From JAGQPD01 sp020426865 (GTDB taxonomy: Bacteria > Planctomycetota > Planctomycetia > Pirellulales > Pirellulaceae), in NCBI GenBank assembly GCA_041399065.1, contig JAWKTN010000013.1, positions 62,001 through 126,000 of the forward strand: 64,000 bases of DNA. The letters run 5' to 3'. Positions 42,738 through 52,438 of this stretch are shown here, in pieces (position 1 is the first letter of the stretch; the number at the start of each line of letters is the position of its first letter). The position numbers and the translations under genes are program-made. The notes under the pieces are model-generated. The model searched no databases, was not told the origin of the DNA, and was given only the letters and a program-made list of their open reading frames with translations.

Positions 42738-43001
42738 CTAGTTCCCGACGAATGGCATCAGCCCCATGAAACGTGCCCGTTTGATTGCTAACGTCACCGC
42801 ATGCTGGCTGACGGCCGTACAACCCGACTTCCGGCGACCCACAATCCGCCCGTGGCGATTGACCAGCTTCGTCAGTAGCTCAATGTCCTTATAGTCCACA
42901 TACATCGGACGGGGACGCTTGCCGTCGACGAAAATCGGATCCTTCTTGCTGGCACGAGGCTTGGCCTTTGCTCGTTTTCGCTTTACATTCGTACGTCGCA
43001 T
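42738..43001 (-). CDS. rpsR: 30S ribosomal protein S18
   Basis: An 87-residue basic protein. VDYKDIELLTKLVNRHGRIVGRRKSGCTAVSQHAVTLAIKRARFMGLMPF is the S18 core that binds 16S rRNA and S6. The N-terminus is a Lys/Arg-rich extension. It is not with rpsF or rplI here, unlike the common rpsF-rpsR-rplI cluster. The 245 bases downstream hold no gene. Confidence 0.97.
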   Translation of the reverse strand: MRRTNVKRKRAKAKPRASKKDPIFVDGKRPRPMYVDYKDIELLTKLVNRHGRIVGRRKSGCTAVSQHAVTLAIKRARFMGLMPFVGN

Positions 43002-43092
43002 ACTGTCTGTTTCTGCCTATCCTGTATCTGATCCTGGAAAATGGTAGGAAAACCCAGATTCTAGCTAAAACCCTCTATTTGGCAAGCCCGCC

Positions 43093-46000
43093 ATGGCCCC
43101 ACTTTCCCAAATTCCCGAACAGGACCCGGCCGACCGTGTCACTCGGGCGTTGATCGACTTTCACTACGATCCGCAATCTCCGCTGGACCGTGATCTGCAG
43201 CAGACGTTGTATTTGGCACGACTGCTTCAACAGCGAGCCTCACAACTGCAGACACCGCAGGAGCGGCGGCAGCAATCGGAACTTGACCGGATGATGCACG
43301 CCCCCGGCGACAAAGTCACGCTAATGCAGATGACCGACCAAGCCTTCCGAGCGCAGCGAGCGCCACGGGCCGTCGACCAACTGGTACACATTCTGGATGC
43401 TCAAGGAATTCCGCGGTTCTTCACATCGGTCGATCGGGCGTTGTTACGTGGATTTCAGACATTCGGCAGCTACCTGCCGGGCGTGGCCGTGCCGTTTGTG
43501 AAGGAAAAGATGCAGCACGAGACTGCCAATGTCGTGCTGCCGGCGGAATCCGAATTGTTGTGCGAACACTTGCGGCGTCGCCGCGATGAAGGCGTTCGGA
43601 TGAACGTCAATCATCTGGGCGAGGCATTGCTGGGCGAAGACCAGGCACAGCAACGTTTGCGAGACTACCTCCAAGTCTTGCAGTTGCCGGACATCGAGGT
43701 GATTTCGGTGAAGATCTCGACCATTTATTCGCAGATCTCTCCTTTGGCACGTCGGCATACCGTGGCCGTATTGGGGGATCGGCTTGAATTGTTGTTCCGG
43801 GCCGCGGCTCGGGGGACCTTTTCGCGGTCCGACGGCAGCACCGTCGCGAAATTCGTTTACCTGGATATGGAAGAGTATCGCGACTTGTGGCTGACGGCCG
43901 ACGCATTCATGGCGACGCTGGATCGTCCGGGGATGCAACACATTTCGGCCGGCATCGCTTTGCAGTCGTACGTCCCGGATTCATTCTCGGTGCAAGAGGC
44001 GTTAGTGTCATGGGCGTGCCAGCGAGTGGAGCACGGCGGGGCGCCGATCACTTTGCGGATCGTCAAAGGGGCGAATCTGGAAATGGAACGCGTCGATGCG
44101 TCACTGCACGACTGGCCGCAGGCCCCGTACAAATCCAAACTGGAGACCGACGCCAACTACCGGCGGATGTTGCACTATGCCTTCGCGCAGAATCGGCTGC
44201 GCGCCGTCCGATTGGGTGTCGCTTCGCATAATCTGTTCGAATTGGCATACGGATTGGTCATGGCCTGGAAACATCAGGCGATCGACTTTGTGCAATTCGA
44301 AATGCTCGAGGGGATGGCCAACCACCAGCGGCGGGCGTTGTTCGAGTTGTGTCGCAATCTGTTGCTGTATGCACCGGCTTGCCGGCGTGAAGACTTTATC
44401 AATGCGATCGGCTACCTGGTTCGGCGATTGGACGAGAACACCGGCCCGCAGAATTTCTTACGGCATGCGTTCCGCCTTCGCGTTGGCAGTAACGACTGGC
44501 AGCAGCTGGAGCAGGGGTTCTTGAAATCCCATCGGATAGTTGACAAGGTTGCGGCACTTCCTCGCCGCCAGCAAGACCGGCGCGAGCAACCGGTCGCACC
44601 GGACCCGGCCACGCGATGGGGCGATTTCCGCAATGAGCCCGACACGGATTTCTCACTGCCACACCATTCGCAATGGGCCGAGGAGATCCTCAACCAATGG
44701 TCCCTCCGACACGGCATGCAGGGGGTCGACATTCCGCTCGTCATCGGTGGTCAGGAGATCTTTTCCGATGATCAATTAGGGAACATCAACGACCCGTCAC
44801 GGCCGGGTGTTGTGGTCGGCCGGTACTGTCGAGCGACGGCCGAACAGGTCGACCAGGCCGTTGTCTATGCCGTAGGTGATTCCGACCAGTGGCGTCAAAC
44901 GACAGCCTCGCATCGACGCCAGGTCCTTCGAGAAGTTGCGCAGCAGATCCGTTTGGCGCGCGGTCGGCTGATGGGGGCGGCGCTTGCCGACGCCGGAAAG
45001 ATTCTGACCGAAAGTGATCCGGAGGTGAGCGAAGCGGTTGATTTTGTAGAGTTTTACAGCCTGGCAGCAGAGTATTTTGAAAGGGAGTTCCCGCGCTCGA
45101 ACGTCACGGGACGCGGTGTTGTCGCCGTGGTGTCCCCTTGGAATTTTCCAATCGCGATCCCTTGTGGAGGAATTGCCGCGGCCTTGGCCGCCGGTAATTC
45201 GGTGCTGCTGAAGCCGGCTTCCGATGCCGTGCTGGTTGCCTATGAGTTGTGCCGCTGTTTCTGGCAGGCCGGCGTGCCTGGCAGCGCCCTGCAATTCGTT
45301 CCATGTCTCGGGAATCGCGTTGCGCCTCGATTGGTGGGACACGAGCGCGTTGATACCGTTGTGCTCACCGGTGGTACGGCGACTGCTTTGCAAATGCTGA
45401 AGGACAAACCCAGTCTCCGGCTGCTCGCGGAAACGGGGGGCAAGAACGCCACCATCGTTACCGCTCTGGCAGACCGCGATCTGGCAATCAAAAATGTCGT
45501 TCATTCGGCATTCAGCCACAGCGGACAAAAGTGCTCGGCAACTTCGCTGTTGATCCTGGAAGACGAAGTCTTTCACGACGACCATTTTCGCGAATCACTA
45601 CGCGATGCGGCTGCCAGCTTGACCGTTGGCTCCGCCTGGGATTTGACCACCCGTGTTGGCCCGTTGATCCGTCCTCCATCCGGCGTATTGGAAACGGCCC
45701 TGAAGGAACTGGAGCCCGACGAGTCCTGGTTGCTGATGCCACGCCGCAATCAAGATAATCCGGCACTCTACAGTCCAGCGATCAAGTGGGGGGTTCGCTC
45801 CGGCAGCTTCACGCACATGACCGAGTTCTTCGGCCCCGTCCTGGCTGTCATGCGCGCTCGCGATCTCTCCGAAGCGATCGCGCTGGCCAACGATACCGGG
45901 TATGGACTGACGTCGGGCCTAGAAAGTCTCGATGACCGCGAACAAGAACTTTGGAAAGAGAATATTCGCGCCGGAAACCTCTATATCAATCGCGGTACCA

Positions 46001-46821
46001 CCGGTGCCATCGTCTTACGCCAGCCCTTCGGCGGGATGGGAAAATCGGCATTCGGACCGGGCATCCAAGCGGGCGGCCCCAACTACGTGACCCAGCTGAT
46101 GCGTTTCCGATCCGACGCGATCGATGCATCTCCAACTCCACGTGCAAAACCCGTGAACTCAACTGACACGATTTCGAAGATCGGTGATCCTGAAATCGCC
46201 GAGCTGTTGGAACATCTACGGCGATCCGGCAGCGGACTGACGGATGAACAGCGGCGGCAACTCGACCAGCTTGTCGATGACGTCGCGAACTATCAACAAT
46301 CGTTCGAGGACGAATTTCAAACAGTCCACGACCATTTCAAGCTGTTAGGACAAGACAATTTGCGACGCTACTTGCCAGTGCGCGAAATACGCATTCGTTA
46401 TACTTCTCAGGATAGCCCGCTCGATTTGCTTCGCTGCGTAGTTGCCGCGAAACTGGTCGGATGCCGAGCAACGCTCAGTTACGCCCCGGGTGCCCATCCC
46501 ACGTGGTTGCGGAATCTCGACGCATGGACCGAGTCCTGGGCCGGAGCGATCGAATTTGTCGAAGAACAGGACGCCCTGCTCGCCCATCGGATCCAAACCG
46601 GTTTCGTGGAGCGGGTGCGGTTCTGCGGTCCCGACCGCGTGCCCAACCTGATCCGCTCCGCAGCCGCGTCGTCCGGAGCGTTTCTGGCTGACGAACCGGT
46701 CCAGATGCAAGGCAGAATTGAATTGCTCTGGTACGTTCGCGAACAGAGTATTAGCAGCAATTATCATCGGTACGGGAACTTGGGAGCTCGGGCCGATGAG
46801 CCACGTCGCGAACCCGAATAG
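43093..46821 (+). CDS. putA: Bifunctional proline dehydrogenase / L-glutamate gamma-semialdehyde dehydrogenase
   Basis: It oxidises proline to glutamate in two steps. The 1242-residue protein has the FAD-dependent proline dehydrogenase barrel (about 90-460: VNHLGEALLG, VSVKISTIYSQISPL, GANLEMERVD, GVASHNLFELA). The NAD-dependent aldehyde dehydrogenase (about 540-1020) carries the catalytic Glu in LLAETGGKNA (about 778) and the catalytic Cys in SGQKCSA (about 813). There is no N-terminal DNA-binding domain, so it is not the autoregulatory form. The last 200 residues are an extension, as in some PutA classes. Confidence 0.96.
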   Translation: MAPLSQIPEQDPADRVTRALIDFHYDPQSPLDRDLQQTLYLARLLQQRASQLQTPQERRQQSELDRMMHAPGDKVTLMQMTDQAFRAQRAPRAVDQLVHILDAQGIPRFFTSVDRALLRGFQTFGSYLPGVAVPFVKEKMQHETANVVLPAESELLCEHLRRRRDEGVRMNVNHLGEALLGEDQAQQRLRDYLQVLQLPDIEVISVKISTIYSQISPLARRHTVAVLGDRLELLFRAAARGTFSRSDGSTVAKFVYLDMEEYRDLWLTADAFMATLDRPGMQHISAGIALQSYVPDSFSVQEALVSWACQRVEHGGAPITLRIVKGANLEMERVDASLHDWPQAPYKSKLETDANYRRMLHYAFAQNRLRAVRLGVASHNLFELAYGLVMAWKHQAIDFVQFEMLEGMANHQRRALFELCRNLLLYAPACRREDFINAIGYLVRRLDENTGPQNFLRHAFRLRVGSNDWQQLEQGFLKSHRIVDKVAALPRRQQDRREQPVAPDPATRWGDFRNEPDTDFSLPHHSQWAEEILNQWSLRHGMQGVDIPLVIGGQEIFSDDQLGNINDPSRPGVVVGRYCRATAEQVDQAVVYAVGDSDQWRQTTASHRRQVLREVAQQIRLARGRLMGAALADAGKILTESDPEVSEAVDFVEFYSLAAEYFEREFPRSNVTGRGVVAVVSPWNFPIAIPCGGIAAALAAGNSVLLKPASDAVLVAYELCRCFWQAGVPGSALQFVPCLGNRVAPRLVGHERVDTVVLTGGTATALQMLKDKPSLRLLAETGGKNATIVTALADRDLAIKNVVHSAFSHSGQKCSATSLLILEDEVFHDDHFRESLRDAAASLTVGSAWDLTTRVGPLIRPPSGVLETALKELEPDESWLLMPRRNQDNPALYSPAIKWGVRSGSFTHMTEFFGPVLAVMRARDLSEAIALANDTGYGLTSGLESLDDREQELWKENIRAGNLYINRGTTGAIVLRQPFGGMGKSAFGPGIQAGGPNYVTQLMRFRSDAIDASPTPRAKPVNSTDTISKIGDPEIAELLEHLRRSGSGLTDEQRRQLDQLVDDVANYQQSFEDEFQTVHDHFKLLGQDNLRRYLPVREIRIRYTSQDSPLDLLRCVVAAKLVGCRATLSYAPGAHPTWLRNLDAWTESWAGAIEFVEEQDALLAHRIQTGFVERVRFCGPDRVPNLIRSAAASSGAFLADEPVQMQGRIELLWYVREQSISSNYHRYGNLGARADEPRREPE

Positions 46822-46921
46822 TGGCCGAAACGGAAATTGTGTTTAGAATAGAAAGAACAAACGATGTCGTGGCCGCAGCGGGATCGGCGTCATTCGCGCA
46901 AAAGGGACGCCTCCCGACACT

Positions 46922-46969
46922 CTCCTTGTCGAGCTCCTTGTCGGGCTCCTTGTCGGGCTCCTTGTCGAG
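46922..46969. repeat. Four tandem copies of a 12-bp unit
   Basis: ctccttgtcgag/ctccttgtcggg units run head to tail at 46922, 46934, 46946 and 46958, in the gene-free stretch between putA and the DUF1559 gene. No function is evident; it is probably a slippage-prone minisatellite. Confidence 0.85.
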
Positions 46970-47056
46970 GAATTTCGACAGGTCACGTCTCGGGAGTTGA
47001 CGCACGATAGGGGATGCGGTGACATTAATGTGCTATCGTGACTTATGGGAGATGTT

Positions 47057-47098
47057 GGCGGTGAAAACAGGGCGGTGAAAACAGAGCGGTGAAAACAG
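47057..47098. repeat. Three tandem copies of a 14-bp unit just upstream of the DUF1559 gene
   Basis: ggcggtgaaaacag at 47057 and 47071 and agcggtgaaaacag at 47085. The array ends 10 bases before the ATG at 47109, so copy-number change could alter spacing in the leader or ribosome-binding region. Confidence 0.8.
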
Positions 47099-47108
47099 GG
47101 TGGTCGAT

Positions 47109-48143
47109 ATGAACAACCAGTGGCAACGGTCGGCCAGGCGAGCGGGTTTCACATTAGTTGAATTGCTGGTCGTCATCGCCATTGTGGCGATTCTTGTTTC
47201 GTTATTGTTGCCAGCGGTACAGTCTGCGCGCGAGGCGGCGCGGCGGATCCATTGTGCGAACAATCTGCGACAGATTGGAGTGGCCGTGATTGGTTACGAA
47301 AGTGGGATGCAACGCCTTCCGCAAAGCGGCTTGATCGGACGCAACCTGGATCCCTCAATCTCGTTCGGCGAATATGATCCGCGGCACGGGCGGATGCTCA
47401 GCTGGGTCGTCCTGACGCTCCCCTATTTCGAAGAACAGTCGTTGCAGGATCAGTTTGATCTGACTCGATCGGTTTTCGATCAACCGAACAATCCGCAAGC
47501 CAACTCTATGCCAACGTTTATTTGTGCCAGTGACAACTCCCACGCGCGTTTTTTTCAACATCCCCAGTTGACGGATGACAAGTTGGTGTCCAAGGGAAAT
47601 TATGCGGCGTTTGTTAGTCCGTTTCATATCGATCTCCAGTTGACCTATCCTGGTGCCTTGGGTGGAGATGGCCAGCCGCTAAAAAAGGTAGTCGATGGCA
47701 CGAGTAAGACGTTCCTCGCATCGGAAGTTCGACGCCTGGACAATCCGCTTGATCAGCGCGGGGCATGGGCGCTGCCGTGGGCAGGTGCCAGCCAATTGGC
47801 ATTCGATGCCCATCAGAAGGGTGTTTTTGGCAGTCACTACTTTCCCGCAATCTACCGCCCCAACGCGACTCAGCGTCCGAACAACGCGACGGCAGCGATC
47901 GCCGATATGCTGTATGACTGCGAACACGCGGCCGAGGCACAGTTTGCTGGCATGCCCTGTGCTACGTGGGAACCCGGTACCGAGCGGTTCTTCCTTTCGG
48001 CTGCTCCTCGTAGCATGCACCCCGGGGGCGTGAACGTCGTGTCGTTAGACGGGCATACGAGTTTCGTTCAAAACGATATTGATGAAGAACTGATGGCGCT
48101 GTTGGTGAGTGTCAACGATGGCCAGATCGTCGACGACCATTGA
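47109..48143 (+). CDS. DUF1559 pseudopilin-like protein
   Basis: A 344-residue protein. RRAGFTLVELLVVIAIVAILVSLLLPAVQSAREAARR is a type IV prepilin leader with the G/FTLVE cleavage site and a following hydrophobic helix. CANNLRQIGVAVIGYE is the usual next segment, and the C-terminus carries the H-x9-DG motif (MHPGGVNVVSLDG). This family is expanded in planctomycetes, often dozens of copies per genome. It is probably processed by prepilin peptidase and sits in the cell envelope; the role is unknown. Confidence 0.93.
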   Translation: MNNQWQRSARRAGFTLVELLVVIAIVAILVSLLLPAVQSAREAARRIHCANNLRQIGVAVIGYESGMQRLPQSGLIGRNLDPSISFGEYDPRHGRMLSWVVLTLPYFEEQSLQDQFDLTRSVFDQPNNPQANSMPTFICASDNSHARFFQHPQLTDDKLVSKGNYAAFVSPFHIDLQLTYPGALGGDGQPLKKVVDGTSKTFLASEVRRLDNPLDQRGAWALPWAGASQLAFDAHQKGVFGSHYFPAIYRPNATQRPNNATAAIADMLYDCEHAAEAQFAGMPCATWEPGTERFFLSAAPRSMHPGGVNVVSLDGHTSFVQNDIDEELMALLVSVNDGQIVDDH

Positions 48144-48215
48144 CATCATGTCGCGACCTGGCGACTGGGACGGGATATATAGCGCATTTGCTAAACGACG
48201 AGCGAAAACCAATTC

Positions 48216-48572
48216 ATGCGATCAGCTGCCATCGGATTGACAATTGTCGGCGTGTTGGCGATCGTCGGTTCCTACGTCTGGCCGGATTATTCAGTCGAAT
48301 CCTCCGGGTGGACTCGTGACCAGGCCGCGTCGTACACCGAGTTGAAAATGGAGTTGCACCGACTTTCGCAACGTCCGGAAGACGACGGCGCGTACGATCA
48401 GGCCAAACAGCGATTTGATGAATTGCAGCAGCAACTTGATGCCAGCCGCGCTCGATCGCAATGGATTCGCCGACTGCTGTGGCTCGGTGGCATGTTGGCC
48501 GCAGCTGTCGGTGCAATCGGCCTTCTTTATGCTTCGAACGAAAAAGCGTCGCCGCGCAGGGCTCGTCGTTGA
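48216..48572 (+). CDS. Small membrane protein with two helices and a coiled linker
   Basis: A 118-residue protein with a membrane helix at 5-23 (IGLTIVGVLAIVGSYVW), a charged helical middle (LKMELHRLSQ, AKQRFDELQQQLDASRAR) and a second helix at 87-105. Both ends are probably cytoplasmic. Function unknown. It precedes the sigma factor by 250 bases. Confidence 0.6.
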   Translation: MRSAAIGLTIVGVLAIVGSYVWPDYSVESSGWTRDQAASYTELKMELHRLSQRPEDDGAYDQAKQRFDELQQQLDASRARSQWIRRLLWLGGMLAAAVGAIGLLYASNEKASPRRARR

Positions 48573-48822
48573 GCGGCCGCCGCCGACCCATGCTCATCCA
48601 TGCCTAAGCAAGACGTCAGCTCGATTCTCGAGAGTCCAGCGGACTACGCCTAAGAAATCGCCGGCGCGTCGTCAAGAAAGGGGACATCTCGGTGTGAGAT
48701 TGGGTGTTCTGGCTAGTCCGTACGCTTGGTTTGCAGCGGTTCCTAATTTTTCCGAAAATCTTCGCAAGATGTGGGCTTGGGCGGCAACTATCGAGGCAGA
48801 AGGCAACCGAAATCGCGACCAC

Positions 48823-49371
48823 ATGAGCCAAATCGCAGAACAGCATGGTGGCGGATGGGACGGATTCGATTGGGAATCCGTTTGGTCGAACCATGCGCGT
48901 TGGCTGCGATCGGTCATTGCGGCTCGGATCGGCAACAGTCACGGAATCGACGATGTCCTGCAAGAGGTGGCCGTCGCGGCGGTAGTCGGCGTCGGTTCGT
49001 TGCGCGACCCGACCAAGATTGCTCCGTGGTTGTACCAGTTAGCGGTTCGCCAATCGCTAATGTATCGCCGCAAGATGGGGCGACAACGGAGGCTGTTGTC
49101 TCGTTACGGTGATCATGAGAGGCAAGGTCGGTGCGAGCCCGATCCGCTGCAATGGATCTTGCAGCAGGAGCGTGGCGAATTGGTCCGAAGGTCATTGCAA
49201 CACATGCACCGGCGTGACCGGGAAATATTGATGTTAAAGTACGGCGAGAACTGGACCTACCAGCAGATGGCCGCTCACTTGGGTTTGAGTGTCTCGGCCG
49301 TCGAAGCTCGCTTGCATCGTGCTCGAGTGCGACTACGTGAAATGCTGTCGCGAGCGACTGACACGAACTAG
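48823..49371 (+). CDS. ECF-type RNA polymerase sigma factor
   Basis: A 182-residue protein. Region 2 is WLRSVIAARIGNSHGIDDVLQEVAVAAV with the DVxQE motif. Region 4 is LQHMHRRDREILMLKYGENWTYQQMAAHLGLSVSAVEARLHRARVRLREML, a helix-turn-helix that reads the -35 element. The start could be 48769 or 48823; neither has a good ribosome site. The gene begins a likely operon with the two downstream genes. It probably responds to envelope stress, judging by the PDZ protein. Confidence 0.9.
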   Translation: MSQIAEQHGGGWDGFDWESVWSNHARWLRSVIAARIGNSHGIDDVLQEVAVAAVVGVGSLRDPTKIAPWLYQLAVRQSLMYRRKMGRQRRLLSRYGDHERQGRCEPDPLQWILQQERGELVRRSLQHMHRRDREILMLKYGENWTYQQMAAHLGLSVSAVEARLHRARVRLREMLSRATDTN

Positions 49372-49396
49372 TTAGTTTATTCGGTAGATAGCGGCC

Positions 49397-50074
49397 ATGG
49401 ATACCAAAAACGAATTGTTTGCGAAACTTACGAAACTCGTTGACGGAGAGTTGCCGGAACAGGAGCGGTCGCGACTGCTGCGGCAGCTTGACGAGATTCC
49501 CGATGGTTGGCGCCAGTGCGCGTTGGCGTTTTTGGAGTCGCAGTGTCTGGACGAAGTACTTGGTGATATCGGAAAAGACGCCGTGGTGCCCGCGGAGCCC
49601 GAAACGAAGTTGGGGATTCATGTGGATTCGCCGAGCAGCCGTACTCGACGTCCCGATGCGGTAAAGTGGCTCGCCATAGCAGCATGCATCGCGTTTGCTT
49701 TTGCGGCGGGCGTCTTTTCACGATCGACGCCACGAGGCAGTACTCGAACCGACAACCATGTTGCTGCTTACGATCCAGGCCAAGTGCAGGGGGACGTAAT
49801 CGCGCAGCAGGATCTCCATGCGACTGGTGATCGCTACGAAGTGCAAGGTGAAGCGCCGATCGCGGCGCCAAAAAGGCTCGTTGACGACACGTCGTCCTGG
49901 GACTCGCTCGCCAACGACGTTGTTCCCCCCGAAGTACGATCGAGCCTGCGGCGACTTGGGCATGACGTCCAGACGAAACGTCGGTTAATGCCCATGGTGT
50001 CGGGCGAGGGACAGCAGTTTGTTGTGCCCTACGACGAAGTGCAAATTGTGCCGGTCGCCGGGCCGGTCTATTGA
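49397..50074 (+). CDS. Single-pass membrane protein, putative anti-sigma factor
   Basis: A 225-residue protein starting 25 bases after the sigma factor. Residues 1-45 (LFAKLTKLVDGELPEQERSRLLRQL) resemble the anti-sigma N-terminal helix pair with its short D-G-E-L motif. A membrane helix is at about 94-112 (WLAIAACIAFAFAAGVFS) and the C-terminal 110 residues lie outside. The layout fits a membrane anti-sigma factor, but the classic zinc HxxxCxxC motif is absent. Confidence 0.75.
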   Translation: MDTKNELFAKLTKLVDGELPEQERSRLLRQLDEIPDGWRQCALAFLESQCLDEVLGDIGKDAVVPAEPETKLGIHVDSPSSRTRRPDAVKWLAIAACIAFAFAAGVFSRSTPRGSTRTDNHVAAYDPGQVQGDVIAQQDLHATGDRYEVQGEAPIAAPKRLVDDTSSWDSLANDVVPPEVRSSLRRLGHDVQTKRRLMPMVSGEGQQFVVPYDEVQIVPVAGPVY

Positions 50075-50121
50075 TGCTCGTGATCGTCGGCTGTGAGACA
50101 TGTTGGTAGCCAGCGGGTGGC

Positions 50122-50141
50122 TGTGTTGTGTTGTGTTGTGT
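50122..50141. repeat. Four tandem TGTGT pentamers upstream of the PDZ gene
   Basis: tgtgt repeated four times without error, ending 28 bases before the ATG at 50170 and before the ribosome site gggagg. A slippage-prone leader. Confidence 0.85.
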
Positions 50142-50169
50142 TGGAGATAGTAGAGGGAGGAATCGTCCG

Positions 50170-51174
50170 ATGAAACGTCTTGCGATACAAAAATGGATGA
50201 GGCGATGTGCTGGGATCGGCATGTGGGCATTAATGGCGACGGTCGGCACGGTCGGCACGGTCGCGGTGGGGCAGGTCCTGCCGGGCGCACCGAATGCCGT
50301 CCAGCCGGGTAGCAAGTGGGTCGGCGTCGCCTGCGGCCCGATCCCCGAGGTGGTGCGTGCTCATGTGAAACTTGATCCGCAGGTCGGGATTATGGTGCAG
50401 AACGTCATTCCCGACAGTCCCGCCGCGGCGGTGGGGATTAAGGCTTACGACATTCTCGTCAAAGCGGGCGAGGCGGACCTGCGGTCGTTAGACGACCTTG
50501 TGCAAGCCGTGCAAAATGCGCCTGAAGAAGGAATTGTCATGCAGTGGTGGCGTGCCGGTGAACAGATGCAGGCACAAGTCCGACCAGCCCCTCGACCGCA
50601 GCAATTTGAACAGCCGTGGCCCGGAATCGGTGACGACGCGATACCTCCGGCCTTCGACCAGGAGGGCAATGCAGGTGACCTCGACCGGCTGCGAAGCTGG
50701 CTGCAGCGTCTGGAACAGAATCGGGGACAAGCCGGCGTCGCACCTCGCTTGCGGTTTTTTCCGCGCGCCGTAGTGCCCAATAGCCCCGGGAACGGTACCG
50801 GCAGCGGGATCGAGGGAAGTATCAGCGTGCAGATCCAACGCGAAGGCGATGGCCCCGCTAAGATTCACGTCGAACGCAACGGCGAAGTCTACGACCTAAC
50901 CGAGGACGATCTCGACAAACTGCCCGAAGATATTCGTGGCTACGTTCAGTCGATGATCGGCGGCGAAGTACCCATGCCGGATCTGCCCGGCCTACCAAAC
51001 TTGCCCAGCTTCCCGGCCGATCGCTTCGAAGGCTGGCAAGATCGCATGGAAAATCTCGATCGCCGAATGGAAGAAATGTTGCGGAGAATGGAAGAATTCC
51101 AGCACGACCTGCACCCCGCCCAGCCGCAACCTGCCGTTCCCGCCGAACCTGGGGATAACGGTGTTGACGCGTGA
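50170..51174 (+). CDS. Secreted PDZ-domain protein
   Basis: A 334-residue protein with a signal peptide (GIGMWALMATVGTVGTVAVG). One PDZ domain lies at about 50-135 (WVGVACGPIPEVVRAHVKL, GIMVQNVIPDSPAAAVGIKAYDILVKAG), followed by a linker rich in Pro, Arg and Gln and a coiled-coil end (MENLDRRMEEMLRRMEEF). It has no protease domain. A GGGAGG ribosome site precedes the ATG. With the sigma factor and the putative anti-sigma factor it may sense envelope proteins, as PDZ proteins do in other stress circuits. Confidence 0.83.
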   Translation: MKRLAIQKWMRRCAGIGMWALMATVGTVGTVAVGQVLPGAPNAVQPGSKWVGVACGPIPEVVRAHVKLDPQVGIMVQNVIPDSPAAAVGIKAYDILVKAGEADLRSLDDLVQAVQNAPEEGIVMQWWRAGEQMQAQVRPAPRPQQFEQPWPGIGDDAIPPAFDQEGNAGDLDRLRSWLQRLEQNRGQAGVAPRLRFFPRAVVPNSPGNGTGSGIEGSISVQIQREGDGPAKIHVERNGEVYDLTEDDLDKLPEDIRGYVQSMIGGEVPMPDLPGLPNLPSFPADRFEGWQDRMENLDRRMEEMLRRMEEFQHDLHPAQPQPAVPAEPGDNGVDA

Positions 51175-51439
51175 GTGTCTCTCAAAGGGACGCCATGTTG
51201 CACGGTCATAGCCTTGACCTCTCCGAGTTGAGCCTGTTACGCCCGGGTCTCCGGCGAACGCACTGGCGCAAGACGTTGGCGAATGGCGGACAGCGATGGT
51301 GTGCAGTACGTCATCCGCTCGACTCGGAGAGGTTCAGCTACGACCCGCATGCTCAATGGTGTTCGATTCTTTACGGCCAAGCCGCTGGTAAATTGACTCA
51401 AGCGTTATCACCCCCGGATCGTGGTCGCTGGCCGAGCTT

Positions 51440-52396
51440 TCATCGAATCTTTTGTCGAGACCAGATGTGCGACAAGATGGTTCCCGTCAACATGCAGCCA
51501 AAGGTGTATAAGGCCGGCGGTATTGCGGCATCGGGATGGTTGTCACCTAACAGATTGCTTGCCAGTACGGCGCCCAGCCCGGCGTTTTGCATGCCGATTT
51601 CCAACGTCAACGCCCGGCGCATCGGTTCGTCCATCCCCAGCCATCTGCCACCCCAGTATCCGGCGGCATAGCCCAGCAAATTCATCGCCAACAACGCCAC
51701 CAGCACGCGCCAGCTCAAATGCGATATCGGTGCTCGCTGCAATCCGACGACAATGGCAATGATGAAGATGATCGCCAGGTTTGCCACGGTTGATCCGGTG
51801 CGAGCAAAAAAGCCCTGATACGACGGCAATCGCCGGGCGACGAGATGCCCGCTCACCACGGGAATCACGACGGTCCAGAGTAATTTCCAGCTGGCACTTA
51901 CCAACAGCTGCAGGTCGGCACCGTGTTCGCTCGAGATCAACAACCCCATGGCCAACGGTACGGCCAGTGGCGAGACCAATGTGGCCGAGGTCGTCAGGCC
52001 GACCGAATAGCTGGTGTTGCCACCGGCGTTGAGCGTCAACACGTTGGACGCCATGGCTCCGGGTACGCAACCGACGAGGACCATTCCTACGAACAGGTCG
52101 CCGGTCAGGCCGAGCAGCTTCGCGCATAGAAATGCCAGGGTTGGCATGGCGATATACTGCAAGGCAGTACCGGTCAAAACCAGCCGGCCGCGTCGGCAAA
52201 CCTGATTGACTTCATTCAGGGGGAGCATCAGCCCGATGCACGACATCGTGACGACGATCAGTACGTCGAGCAGCGATTTGCCCGACGCAAACGGGTCCCA
52301 TGTCGGCGGCAATGACAACCAGCCGGTCAGCGACGGCCAAGCCACCGCGACGCCGGAAGTGAGAACGAGCCAGACGATGAGATAGCGTTGCAACAT
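51440..52396 (-). CDS. Bile acid:sodium symporter family protein
   Basis: A 318-residue membrane protein with about ten helices. VLVGCVPGAMASNVLTLNAGGNTSYSVGLTTSATLVSPLAVP (P-G-x-x-S-N and the sodium-site Thr/Ser cluster) and ALTLEIGMQNAGLGAVLASN (EIGMQN) are the family's core motifs. Family members carry organic acids with sodium; the substrate cannot be read from the sequence. Confidence 0.93.
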   Translation of the reverse strand: MLQRYLIVWLVLTSGVAVAWPSLTGWLSLPPTWDPFASGKSLLDVLIVVTMSCIGLMLPLNEVNQVCRRGRLVLTGTALQYIAMPTLAFLCAKLLGLTGDLFVGMVLVGCVPGAMASNVLTLNAGGNTSYSVGLTTSATLVSPLAVPLAMGLLISSEHGADLQLLVSASWKLLWTVVIPVVSGHLVARRLPSYQGFFARTGSTVANLAIIFIIAIVVGLQRAPISHLSWRVLVALLAMNLLGYAAGYWGGRWLGMDEPMRRALTLEIGMQNAGLGAVLASNLLGDNHPDAAIPPALYTFGCMLTGTILSHIWSRQKIR

Positions 52397-52438
52397 TGAC
52401 GTCCACCCGCTCCGACCGTCTCTTTTTCCAATCGCCGA

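Noticed and set aside
51171..51671. 166-residue plus-strand ORF after the PDZ gene
   Set aside because: No recognisable features; its second half lies opposite the symporter gene.
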